64,000 nucleotides of DNA. Source: Polyangium spumosum. GTDB lineage: Bacteria > Myxococcota_A > Polyangia > Polyangiales > Polyangiaceae. Under the pieces are notes generated by a model. It was not told the DNA's origin. It was given only the letters and a program-made list of their open reading frames with translations, and ran no database searches. This document shows, piece by piece, positions 8,048 through 15,670 of the stretch. Made by a program: the position numbers and the translations under genes. How positions within the stretch are numbered: position 1 is the first letter of the stretch; every line of letters starts with the position of its first letter. The DNA lies in assembly GCF_009649845.1 (NCBI RefSeq), contig NZ_WJIE01000007.1, positions 310,001 to 374,000 of the forward strand, read 5' to 3'.

Positions 8048-8971
8048 ATGGGTATCGTCATCCGCCTTCTCTCCCTCCTCACGCTCCTCCTCCTCGTCCC
8101 AGCCTGCTCCGGCGGCGGTGAGCCGCTGCGGGGCGGCCTCGTCGTCGGCGTCACGAGTGATCTACGCGTCGGCGTCGACGTCCTGCGCCTGCACGTGATC
8201 CGCAAGGTCAACGGCGCCGTCGTCAGCGACGACGAGCTCTTCTCCGACGGCGCGTCGCCCTTCGAGATGCCGCTCGAGATCGGCTTCTCGGATCTCGCGG
8301 ACGGCGACGACGTCGACGTCGAGATCGAGGCCTTCGGCAGCACGAACAGCCCGCTCGTCGTCCGCTCGGCCGGCAGCACGATCCGCGCGGGCCGCACGCT
8401 CCTCTTGCGTGTCGACCTCGCCGCTGCGTGCGCGGGCTCCTCGGCGCCGAAGTGCGAGGCGCCGCAGACGTGCACCGGCGGCGTCTGCGGCGCGGTGTAC
8501 GTGAGTCCCGCGAACCTCGAGGACTACAACACGGGCTGGTCCAAGGGGAAGACGGACATCTGCAAGCCGAACGACGGCCCCCCTGCCCTCTTCATCGGCA
8601 AGGGCCAGGCCGATTATCTGCCCACGAGTGACTACGACCTCGCGCAGATCGAGGCCGGCCCGCAGGGCGGCCATCACATCTGGGTCGCCCTGCGCATGAA
8701 GAATCTGCGCCAGTCCGGGAGCATCACGACGCTGACGGGCCACGTCGACGAGCTCGACCTCGACATCAACCCGTTCACCGTGATCTTCACGTTCGACCCC
8801 GCCGAGGGCGGCTACTGCAAGCTCTACGGCCTGCGCTTCCAGATCGACGGCGCGACCGACGTCGAGGCGCTGCTCGGCAAGACGCTGCTCGTGAAGGCCA
8901 GCGTCAAGGACAAGGACGGCGACGTCGGCACGGCCGAGCGGTGGGTGAAGCTCTCGTCCGACATCCTCTGA
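8048..8971 (+). CDS. Lipoprotein with short Cys motif
   Basis: 307 residues. The signal peptide ends in a lipobox (VPAC), so the product should be lipid-anchored in the envelope. The body is beta-rich; a compact Cys segment (KCEAPQTCTGGVCG, about residues 135-148) resembles the Cys motifs of the lipoproteins at the start of the window. No catalytic motif is visible. A GAGG about six bases before the ATG serves as ribosome-binding site. Its TGA directly abuts the stop of the convergent gene at 8972, forming TGATCA with no spacer. Function unknown. Confidence 0.75.
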   Translation: MGIVIRLLSLLTLLLLVPACSGGGEPLRGGLVVGVTSDLRVGVDVLRLHVIRKVNGAVVSDDELFSDGASPFEMPLEIGFSDLADGDDVDVEIEAFGSTNSPLVVRSAGSTIRAGRTLLLRVDLAAACAGSSAPKCEAPQTCTGGVCGAVYVSPANLEDYNTGWSKGKTDICKPNDGPPALFIGKGQADYLPTSDYDLAQIEAGPQGGHHIWVALRMKNLRQSGSITTLTGHVDELDLDINPFTVIFTFDPAEGGYCKLYGLRFQIDGATDVEALLGKTLLVKASVKDKDGDVGTAERWVKLSSDIL

Positions 8972-9928
8972 TCACCGCGCCGTCGCGGCATCCTCGCCGA
9001 GCCGCGACGTCTTCCACCGCGACCAGAACCCCCCCGTCAGCACATCGAGCGTCGCCTCCGCCTCCATCACCGCGAGCTCTGCGCGCGCTCGCGCCTCGGG
9101 ATCCTCCGCCGGATCGTCTCGCACCACGCGCGCGCGTTGCCAGGCGAAGAGCGCGTCGAGCACGCGCGCCTCGAGCTTGTGCCTCGCCGCGGCGCGCTCC
9201 TCGCGCAGCCGCTCGAGCGCGACCTCTTCATCCGCGAACACCAGCCGATCGAGCTTGAACGTCGCGCGCGCTTCCAGCCACAGGCTCGATCCGCCGGAGG
9301 CCGTGACGCGCTCCGGGTCGTACTCCGTCGGCGCGAGCGCGCGCGCCTCGTCGAGCAGGCGCGTCACGCGCAGCCGAAGCTCGGGCAACAGGGCCGACGC
9401 GCGTGCCCGCGAAGCCACGCGGTCGATCCGCGCGACGTGTTCTTCGAGGCGCGCATGCTCGATCGCCGCCGACACGACGGCGCGCGCGACGGCCGGCGAG
9501 ATCAAGAGCGCGGGCGCCACACGCGGCACCTCCGGCGGCGGCGTGGGCGCCTGGGGGACTTCCGGGCTCGGCGCCGGATCGGCCGCGACCTTGGCGAGGC
9601 GCGCGCGTGCCCGGCGCGCGTCTGCGGACTCGGAGATCCGCTCGATCGGGACACCCACGAGCACCATCACGCCGAGATCGTTCCGCCCCTCGTCGCGACG
9701 CACGAACGACGCCTGCAACGACACCCAGAGCGATCCTCCCGAGGCGCCGTCGCTCCAGAGCTCGTGGGCCATCGCGTCGTCGAGATCCGCGGCGGCCTGG
9801 AACGACCAGTCGTCGTCGGGCAACGTCGACGCCGCGTGAACCGGCGCCGCTCGCAAGAGCGCGACGAGCGCGGCGGCGAGGGCGAGCGGAGACGAAAACC
9901 GTACTTCGGAGCGAGCTCGATGGGTCAT
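8972..9928 (-). CDS. Exported helical protein (possible TolC-like or envelope protein)
   Basis: 318 residues from the ATG at 9928. The N-terminus is a typical cleavable signal peptide (hydrophobic to about residue 33, ending VHAAS). After a conserved-looking WSFQAAADLDDAM segment and a Pro-rich linker (about residues 110-130), the remaining ~180 residues are Arg/Ala/Glu-rich and strongly helical, consistent with a long coiled coil. That would fit a periplasmic or outer-membrane-efflux-type component, but no family signature is certain. The open frame continues upstream to 11527, but that part is antisense-frame noise over the DUF4912 gene. A weak TACGCG lies before the start. Confidence 0.6.
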   Translation of the reverse strand: MTHRARSEVRFSSPLALAAALVALLRAAPVHAASTLPDDDWSFQAAADLDDAMAHELWSDGASGGSLWVSLQASFVRRDEGRNDLGVMVLVGVPIERISESADARRARARLAKVAADPAPSPEVPQAPTPPPEVPRVAPALLISPAVARAVVSAAIEHARLEEHVARIDRVASRARASALLPELRLRVTRLLDEARALAPTEYDPERVTASGGSSLWLEARATFKLDRLVFADEEVALERLREERAAARHKLEARVLDALFAWQRARVVRDDPAEDPEARARAELAVMEAEATLDVLTGGFWSRWKTSRLGEDAATAR

Positions 9929-9987
9929 GCGCGTACATCGACGCGCGCCGCGACGAGTTGCGTACGACCCGACGATTTCTTCTCGAT

Positions 9988-11373
9988 CTACCGCTCGCGT
10001 GTCCCGGGACGAACCTGCTCGCTCGCGCCGCCGCGAGGCCACTCGCTCGATCCGCCGCGTGCTTGCGCGCCTGGCCTCGTGGCGCCTGCGGGCGCGCCGC
10101 GGTCTCCGAAATCGAGCGTGGGGACACGCTCGCCGATCGCCTCGAACCGCCCGGCCCCGCCCGTCGTCGGCGCGCCGGCCGAGGGGCCCGCGAGGATCGG
10201 CCCGAGCATCGCTTCGATCTCGGCGGGCGCGGGCCCAGCGACGTGGGCGCGCGTGGGCTCTTCGCCCGCAGCTCCGACCGGCCCCGACGTGCTTCGCTCG
10301 GGTGACCATCGCGCGACGCGGAGCGAGACCGACGTGGTGGGCTCGCTCCGCGACGTCATGACCTCGGCGCCGATGGCGAAGGGTTCGAAGGCGCCGTGCG
10401 CGAGCCAGCCGATGCTCACGCGTACGTTTGATCCCGGCCGCAGGTTGCGCAGGTAGGCGTCGCCGAAGAGCGCGTCGATGTGCAGATCGCGCTGCTCGAG
10501 GATCGGACCATCCCAGCTCGGGGTGACCTGGACCATGCGCACCACGAGCGCGCCGCCCGCGTGCCGGGCCCGCGCGCGCGCGAGGCTCACGGGGCGCACC
10601 TCCCAGTAGAGGTAGATCGTCGCGGGATCGACGGCGATGGCCACGACCTCGTCGACGTCGTACCGCTCGGGCAGCGGCAGCTCGTCGATCGCATCCGCCT
10701 CGGGCGCCGACCAGGCCTCGAGCTCCGCTTCCGCTGCGGCCTCCGCGATCGCCTCCGCTTCCGCCTCCACGAGCGCCTTCGCGATCGCGACCGGCGCGAC
10801 CGGCTCCGCCTCCGCCTCCTCGATCGCCTCCGCCTCCGCCTGCGTTTGCGCCTCCGCCTCCGCCTGCGTTTGCGCCTCCGCCTCCGCCTGCGTTTGCGCC
10901 TCCGCCTCCGCCTCGATCGGCGTGGTCACGGCGTCCTCGTGTACCTCTCCGGTGGTCAGCCGTTGCCGCAGCACGCGTGCTTCCGTGTGCTCGGGCTCCC
11001 GCGCGAGCACCTCGTCGAGCACCCCGATCGCTTTGTCCACGAAGCCCTGCGCTGCGTAGATCTCCGCGAGTGTCACCGTCGCGAGGGGCGGCGGCGCCGT
11101 CGGCCAGCCTTTGGCCGGCGCGGGCGTGCTTCGCACCGAGCTCACCACGTCGGGCAGGTGCAGACCTCGCTCGATCACCCCGGCGAGCAGGTCCCTCGCT
11201 CGCCCCATCCATCCGCGGGATCGCGCGCGGTCTCGCTCGCTCCGCGCCGTGCGCGTCACGATCTCGTCCACGAGCTCCGGCACCGTGAGCGAGCGCGGGC
11301 GAGCCACGCCGAGCTCTTCTGCCAGCGCGATCAGCTCCTCCCGCGTCAAACCCTCGAGCTCGTGCCGCTCCAT
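9988..11373 (-). CDS. DUF4912 protein with SAP/Rho-N-like N-terminus and Glu/Ala repeat
   Basis: 461 residues. Residues ~3-38 (ELEGLTREELIALAEELG, then LTVPELVDEIV) resemble a Rho-N/SAP nucleic-acid-binding helix pair. Residues ~85-120 form a TPR-like unit (TLAEIYAAQGFVDKAIGVLDE). Residues ~130-205 are an Ala/Glu/Gln low-complexity stretch with three exact QTQAEAEA copies. DUF4912 follows from ~225 (LPERYDVDEVVAIAVDP, then YLYWEV). The C-terminal ~120 residues are Gly/Pro/Arg-rich. DUF4912 proteins are common in myxobacteria and firmicutes without a settled role; DNA or RNA association is inference. A TGCTAGGTT box eight bases before the ATG supports the start. Confidence 0.8.
   Translation of the reverse strand: MERHELEGLTREELIALAEELGVARPRSLTVPELVDEIVTRTARSERDRARSRGWMGRARDLLAGVIERGLHLPDVVSSVRSTPAPAKGWPTAPPPLATVTLAEIYAAQGFVDKAIGVLDEVLAREPEHTEARVLRQRLTTGEVHEDAVTTPIEAEAEAQTQAEAEAQTQAEAEAQTQAEAEAIEEAEAEPVAPVAIAKALVEAEAEAIAEAAAEAELEAWSAPEADAIDELPLPERYDVDEVVAIAVDPATIYLYWEVRPVSLARARARHAGGALVVRMVQVTPSWDGPILEQRDLHIDALFGDAYLRNLRPGSNVRVSIGWLAHGAFEPFAIGAEVMTSRSEPTTSVSLRVARWSPERSTSGPVGAAGEEPTRAHVAGPAPAEIEAMLGPILAGPSAGAPTTGGAGRFEAIGERVPTLDFGDRGAPAGATRPGAQARGGSSEWPRGGASEQVRPGTRER
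10837..10908. repeat. Three exact 24-bp in-frame tandem repeats within the DUF4912 gene
   Basis: Three identical 24-bp copies (10837-10860, 10861-10884, 10885-10908) encode the repeated octapeptide QTQAEAEA on the minus strand. Exact identity at third codon positions indicates recent copy-number change by slippage. Confidence 0.85.
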
Positions 11374-11381
11374 TTCGCGCG

Positions 11382-11390
11382 AACCTAGCA
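11382..11390 (-). promoter_or_regulatory. Extended -10 TGCTAGGTT before start at 11373
   Basis: TGC plus TAGGTT on the minus strand ends eight bases before the ATG at 11373. There is no Shine-Dalgarno sequence. Confidence 0.5.
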
Positions 11391-11505
11391 CGAACGACGG
11401 CGCGACGAGAGCGTCCGAGGCGGGCCGTCGTCTCCGCGCCCGTTCGTCCGGAGCATCCGCCTGCGAAAGCCTCCGGAAACAGAGCGAAACTCCGCGTCTG
11501 CGTTT

Positions 11506-11511
11506 TAGACT
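11506..11511 (+). promoter_or_regulatory. -10 box TAGACT for leaderless start at 11518
   Basis: TAGACT ends six bases before the ATG at 11518. The same box and spacing occur before the gene at 2122 on the other strand. Confidence 0.55.
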
Positions 11512-11517
11512 TTCCGC

Positions 11518-12264
11518 ATGCCCCCACCCCACGTGCTCGCCTTCCGCGGCCAGGACCGCGCGGAACGAAGGCCGGGCACGCGCGCGTCCGGCTGGGCGCA
11601 TTTCGTGTTCACGAGCCTCGCCTCGCTCGCCGCCGTCACCTTCGCCCTCTCTCGCGTCGAGCGTGTCCGTCTCCTCGAAGCGCTCGTCGTGCCGGCGACC
11701 TTCCTCTTCGCGAACCTCGTCGAGTACCTCGTGCACCGCGGCCCGATGCACCGCCGCAAGAAGCTCCTCGCGATCCTCTACGAGCGCCACACCTTGCGCC
11801 ACCATCGTTACTTCACGCACGAGGCGATGGCCTGCGACACGGCGGCCGACTTCTCGATCGTCCTCTTCCCCCCCGTGATGTTGCTCGTCGTCCTCGGCGG
11901 CGTGGCCTTACCGGTCGCGCTCTTGCTCTTCGCCGTCGCGACGCCGAACACGGGCTGGCTCTTCGTGGCCACCGCGATGTCGTACTTCCTGACCTACGAG
12001 TGGTTGCACTTCGCCTACCACCTGCCGGAGGGCTCACGTGTCACGCGGAGCCCCCTCGTCCGCGCCCTGCGCAAGCGGCACACGCTCCACCACGACCTCG
12101 GCCGCATGGCGCACGAGAACTTCAACATCACGTTCCCGCTCTGCGACTGGCTCTTCGGGACGCTGGGGAGGCCGAAAATCGATGACCGAGGGGGTCGGCG
12201 CGAGGCGAGGGTCGCGCGCGACGATGACGCGCGGCCCTCGACGCGAGGCGACACCCACGCGTAA
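11518..12264 (+). CDS. Fatty acid hydroxylase / sterol desaturase superfamily membrane protein
   Basis: 248 residues. Membrane segments (about 26-45, 58-75, 118-160) surround the His-box pattern of the di-iron hydroxylase/desaturase superfamily: EYLVHR, RHTLRHHRYF, EWLHFAYH and KRHTLHH, then NFNITFPLCDWLFGT, which is typical of the family C-terminus. It probably hydroxylates or desaturates a lipid at the cytoplasmic membrane; the substrate is unknown. The last ~25 residues (from DDRGGRREARV onward) are read from the edge of the 43/44-bp repeat array and look like a repeat-derived extension rather than part of the fold. The start is supported by TAGACT six bases upstream. Confidence 0.85.
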   Translation: MPPPHVLAFRGQDRAERRPGTRASGWAHFVFTSLASLAAVTFALSRVERVRLLEALVVPATFLFANLVEYLVHRGPMHRRKKLLAILYERHTLRHHRYFTHEAMACDTAADFSIVLFPPVMLLVVLGGVALPVALLLFAVATPNTGWLFVATAMSYFLTYEWLHFAYHLPEGSRVTRSPLVRALRKRHTLHHDLGRMAHENFNITFPLCDWLFGTLGRPKIDDRGGRREARVARDDDARPSTRGDTHA

Positions 12265-12470
12265 CGCTGACCAGGCACGTCGACCACGAGGACGACACCC
12301 ACGCGTCAGGATGACGCGCGTCCCTCGCCGCGGGGCGACACCCTCGCGTAAAGGTGACGCGCGCCCCTCGGCACGCGGCGACGGCCACGCGTCACGGTGA
12401 CCAGGGGCCTCGGCCGCGAGGACGACACCCTCGCGTCACGATGAGCCGCGTCCCTCGCCGCGGGGCGAGG
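12228..12470. repeat. 43/44-bp degenerate tandem repeat array, five full units plus a partial
   Basis: Units run 12228-12270 (43), 12271-12314 (44), 12315-12357 (43), 12358-12400 (43) and 12401-12444 (44), then a partial unit to about 12470; a more decayed copy may precede 12228. Each full unit ends in TGA. Two beginnings occur, CGCGCG and CCAGG, the latter only in the 44-bp units. Junctions form palindromes such as CGCGTCA-GGA-TGACGCG. The array fills the gap between the hydroxylase 3' end and the convergent Ddl-like gene, and its first unit encodes the hydroxylase C-terminus. Confidence 0.85.
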
Positions 12471-12507
12471 GGGAAGAGGGACGATTTTCGGGGGAGAGAG
12501 GCGGGGA

Positions 12508-13509
12508 TCAGCCGACCGACTTCATCATCGCGACCGGCGCCGTCGCCTGACGGAAGCCCGCCGTCGCGATCGCGTCCACCGGGGGCTTGCGCCGCGCCGG
12601 CTGGTTCAGCTTCGCGCTGTCGAGCACCGCCTCGCAGAGCGCGCCGAAGTCGTAACCCTTCGCCGCCGCCGCGCGCGCGAGCAGGCCGTCCGGCGCGAGC
12701 GCCGGCAGCGTGTTCACCTCGAGCACGTACTCGTTTTCGCCCGCCGTCACGAGCAGGTCCACCCGCACCGCGCCCGTGCAGCCGAGCGCCCGCGCCGCGC
12801 GCTCCGCCAGGTTCTGCACGCCACGCTCGCGCTGCGGCGACAGCACCACCTTCACGAGCTCCGCGTTCGGGCCCTCCAGCATCGCCTTCGGCGTCGCCAC
12901 CTCCACCGAACCGAGCACCTGCCCGTCGAGGATGGCCACGTTGATCTCCACGCCCGTCACGAACCGCTCCACGAGCGCGATGTCGTCGTACTCGAACGCC
13001 TGCTCCAGCGCGGCCCGCAGCTCCGCCAGGTTCGTCACCCGCGACACGCCCTGGCTCGAACCCTCCCCGCGCGGCTTCACGATCGCCGGGTACCCGAACG
13101 AGCCGTGTTGGCCCTCGAGGTCCGAGAGGTCCGCGTCGACCGCCACCGTGTAGTACGGCGGCGTCGGCACGTTGTGCAGGCGGAACATCTCCTTCGCCTT
13201 CAGCTTGTCCATCGCCAGCGCGCTCGCGAGCACCGACGAGCCCGTGTACGGGATGCGGAGCAGCTCGAGCATCCCCTGCACGCAGCCGTCCTCGCCCAGG
13301 CGGCCCGAGAGGGCCAGGAAGGCCACGTCGATCCGGGCTTTTTGCACCACGGACGCGAGGTCGGGGCCGTAACTCTCGCCGAGCGACACGCGCACCACCT
13401 CGTGGCCCCGCGCCGACAGCGCCTCCGCGACAGCGTGCCCGGCGGAAAGCTCCGACGACGACCCGCCCATGATCACGCCGACCCGCCTCCGCATCGATCG
13501 CCTCTTCAT
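12508..13509 (-). CDS. Divergent D-Ala-D-Ala ligase-like ATP-grasp protein
   Basis: 333 residues. Ddl family landmarks are clear: the N-terminal nucleotide fold (VGVIMGGSSSE, Glu20), LGEDGCVQGMLE (72-82), IPYTGSS with ALAMDK (86-102), EGSSQG (149-154), GVEINVAILDG and the metal-binding EVNTLP (264-269). Several substrate residues differ from canonical Ddl: Ser68 replaces the His of 'HG.GEDG', the 'YDYEAKY' loop is replaced by an unrelated short segment near residues 207-222, and PGMT/SL after EVNT has become PALAPDG. ATP-grasp ligation is likely, but D-Ala-D-Ala synthesis is doubtful. A GGAGG precedes the start at 13509. An internal Met6 is an alternative start. Confidence 0.8.
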   Translation of the reverse strand: MKRRSMRRRVGVIMGGSSSELSAGHAVAEALSARGHEVVRVSLGESYGPDLASVVQKARIDVAFLALSGRLGEDGCVQGMLELLRIPYTGSSVLASALAMDKLKAKEMFRLHNVPTPPYYTVAVDADLSDLEGQHGSFGYPAIVKPRGEGSSQGVSRVTNLAELRAALEQAFEYDDIALVERFVTGVEINVAILDGQVLGSVEVATPKAMLEGPNAELVKVVLSPQRERGVQNLAERAARALGCTGAVRVDLLVTAGENEYVLEVNTLPALAPDGLLARAAAAKGYDFGALCEAVLDSAKLNQPARRKPPVDAIATAGFRQATAPVAMMKSVG

Positions 13510-13615
13510 CGAATCAACCTCCGCCTCGTGAACGCTCGGACCGCGTCACGTGCCTTCGATGTCGGCGGGTATCAGATGATGGAGAGAAGGGTCAACAAAA
13601 CGGACGACTTCGAAA

Positions 13616-14434
13616 TCAGACAAGTTCCACGAGCACGGCGGTGATGTTGTCCTTGCCGCCTCTCCCGTTCGCGAGGTCGAGGAACCGCGTCACCGCGTCG
13701 AGGCCACCCGTCTCCGCGATCGCCGGGATCTCCTCGGTGTTCAAGTATCCATGCAGCCCGTCCGAGCAGAGCAGGTACCGGTCCCCGAGGCGCACCGGGA
13801 TCACCGCCGTGTCCACCTCCACGTAGTCCCGGTTGCCCACGGCGCGCGTGATCACGTTCTTGTGCGTCGCCTTCGCCGCCTCCGCGGGCGTCAAGAGACC
13901 CTGCTTGATCTGCCACGCGAGCAACGTGTGATCCTCGGTGAGCTGCACCGCGGCCCCGTCGCGGATCTGGTAGATGCGGCTATCACCCACCTGCCCCGTC
14001 ACGAGGGATCGGCCAAGCAAGAGCGCCGCGCTGATCGTCGTGCCCATGCCGAGCTTGTCCCGCTCGAGCTCGGCCATCGCGTAGATCAGGTACGTCGCCG
14101 CCTGGATCGCCCCCTCCATGATCCGGCACGCCGCCCGCGCCTGCGCCTCGTCGAGCTCCCCGTCGATCGGGCCAAGCGTCCCGAGGCCCTGCTTCACCAT
14201 CCCGTGGATCGTGTCCACCGCCTGATGGCTCGCGACCTCCCCCGCCGCGTGCCCGCCCATCCCGTCCGCGACGATGTAGAGCCCGAGCTCGTCGTCGTGG
14301 AAAAAGGCGTCCTCGTTGCTCTTCCGATGCTTGCCGACGTCCGTCCGCGCGGCGGACCGCACCGGCCACCGCCCTCGGAGCGTCGGCGCCTCGTTCTGAC
14401 GCAATGCATCGGCCCGGTCGTGCGGTGTGCCCAT
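13616..14434 (-). CDS. PP2C-family protein serine/threonine phosphatase
   Basis: 272 residues from the ATG at 14434. The PP2C motifs appear in order: RTDVGKHRKSNEDAFF, IVADGMGGHAAGE, GMGTTISAALL, GQVGDSRIY, TEDHTL, ITRAVGN, LLCSDGLHGYL and GKDNITAVLVELV at the C-terminus. The Asp residues that bind the two metal ions are all present, so it should be active. It is cytoplasmic, with no membrane segment. It probably opposes one of the many Hanks-type kinases of this genome; the kinase at 15631-18036 is two genes away. Upstream the FIST gene is transcribed divergently from a 93-bp gap. Confidence 0.9.
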   Translation of the reverse strand: MGTPHDRADALRQNEAPTLRGRWPVRSAARTDVGKHRKSNEDAFFHDDELGLYIVADGMGGHAAGEVASHQAVDTIHGMVKQGLGTLGPIDGELDEAQARAACRIMEGAIQAATYLIYAMAELERDKLGMGTTISAALLLGRSLVTGQVGDSRIYQIRDGAAVQLTEDHTLLAWQIKQGLLTPAEAAKATHKNVITRAVGNRDYVEVDTAVIPVRLGDRYLLCSDGLHGYLNTEEIPAIAETGGLDAVTRFLDLANGRGGKDNITAVLVELV

Positions 14435-14506
14435 CGTGGAGAGCTCGTACTCTTTCCGACGATAATCCGCCCAGGGCCCCCCTGTCGAGAGGGCCGTCCG
14501 CTCGGG

Positions 14507-14512
14507 TAGACT
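14507..14512 (+). promoter_or_regulatory. -10 box TAGACT upstream of FIST gene
   Basis: TAGACT ends 15 bases before the ATG at 14528, which would give a leader of about eight bases. No Shine-Dalgarno sequence is present. Confidence 0.4.
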
Positions 14513-14527
14513 CCCTCGCCAAACAAC

Positions 14528-15670
14528 ATGACAGCGCGGAGCTTCTGCACGAGCGTGTCGTCGCCCGATGGGCTCAGCCGTGTGCTGCGGGAGATCCGCG
14601 GCGCGGTCACCTCCCCCGCCGGTGGGCTCGTCTTCGTCACCGGCCCTCTCGTGGCGCAACTCCGCGCGCTCGCTCCCCGCGTCGCGGCCGCATGGAAAGG
14701 CGTACCGACCGTGATCGTCCCCGGCGCCGGCGTGCTCTCCGAGCGCTCCGAGCTCGAAGGGGTCGCGGCCGTGAGCGGCATCCTGTGGAGCGGCGGACAG
14801 GCGACGCCGTTCGCGCTCGGCGACGCAGAAGAACCGCCGCGCGCCCTCGGCGCGTCGATCGGACGAGCCCTCGGCGCGCGCCCCGGCTCGGCGCTCGTCT
14901 TCCACACGACCGAGGGCTTCGACGTCTCCCTGCTCGACGGGATCGCGGACGCGGCGCCGTCGGCGCGTGTCTTCGGCGGCGGCACGGTGGGCGCCTCGGG
15001 GATGGTGGTCACGGCCGAGGGCGAGGAGCGCACGGGGCGCGCCGTGGGCATGGCGATCAAGGGGCTCGCGGCGCCGATCGTCGCGGCCTCGTCGGCGTGC
15101 CGGCTCGTGTCGGAGCTCCACCCGATCGAGGAGGTCAGCGCGGGCCTGGTGCTGCGGCTCGGCGGGCGCGCCGCGCTCGACGAGCTGTCGCGTTGCGCGC
15201 CCTCGGCGAACACTCCGGGCGCGCCCTCGCCGCTCGTGTTCGCCGCGCTCGCCGAGCCGGACGATGTCGGCGAGGACGGGCGCCCGCGCTTCGTGATCCG
15301 GCCCGTGCGAGGGATCGATCCGGCGCGGCGCGCGGTGATGATCGGCGAAGGCGCGCGGCCCGGGATGCGTATGGGCTTCGCCGTGCGGGACGCGCAGACG
15401 GCGCGCAGCGAGCTCGAGACGATGGCGCGCGTGGTCATGAAAAACGCGCTCGGCGCGGCGCCACGTTTCGCGCTCTACCTGAGCTGCGCGGGCCGCGGCG
15501 CCGGCCTGCACGGCGCGCCCGACGCCGAGGCGCGTGTCCTGCGCCAGCGCTTCGGCGACCTCCCGATCGCGGGCATGCACGCGGCCTTCGAGATCAGCCC
15601 GCGTGAAGGCAAGCCGTCGCGGCTGGAGCTCTACGCGGGCGTGCTCGCGCTCTTCCGCTCGCCGAGTTGA
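14528..15670 (+). CDS. FIST domain sensory protein
   Basis: 380 residues. The N-terminal FIST domain spans about 25-215 and the FIST C-terminal domain about 225-370, with the characteristic YLSCAGRGAGLHG, RFGDLPIAGMHAAFEI run near the end. FIST domains are thought to be input modules that bind small ligands such as amino acids in signal transduction. Here the domain stands alone with no output or membrane segment, so it probably acts with a partner protein. Its 3' end overlaps the 3' end of the convergent kinase gene by 40 bp. The neighbouring PP2C and kinase suggest a role in phospho-signalling, but this is inference. Confidence 0.85.
   Translation: MTARSFCTSVSSPDGLSRVLREIRGAVTSPAGGLVFVTGPLVAQLRALAPRVAAAWKGVPTVIVPGAGVLSERSELEGVAAVSGILWSGGQATPFALGDAEEPPRALGASIGRALGARPGSALVFHTTEGFDVSLLDGIADAAPSARVFGGGTVGASGMVVTAEGEERTGRAVGMAIKGLAAPIVAASSACRLVSELHPIEEVSAGLVLRLGGRAALDELSRCAPSANTPGAPSPLVFAALAEPDDVGEDGRPRFVIRPVRGIDPARRAVMIGEGARPGMRMGFAVRDAQTARSELETMARVVMKNALGAAPRFALYLSCAGRGAGLHGAPDAEARVLRQRFGDLPIAGMHAAFEISPREGKPSRLELYAGVLALFRSPS

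Noticed and set aside
8972-11527. An 851-codon minus frame spanning two genes
   Set aside because: Only its last ~318 codons make sense (the exported protein at 8972-9928). The upstream part is an Arg/Gly-rich shadow of the DUF4912 gene, which has clear domains in another frame.
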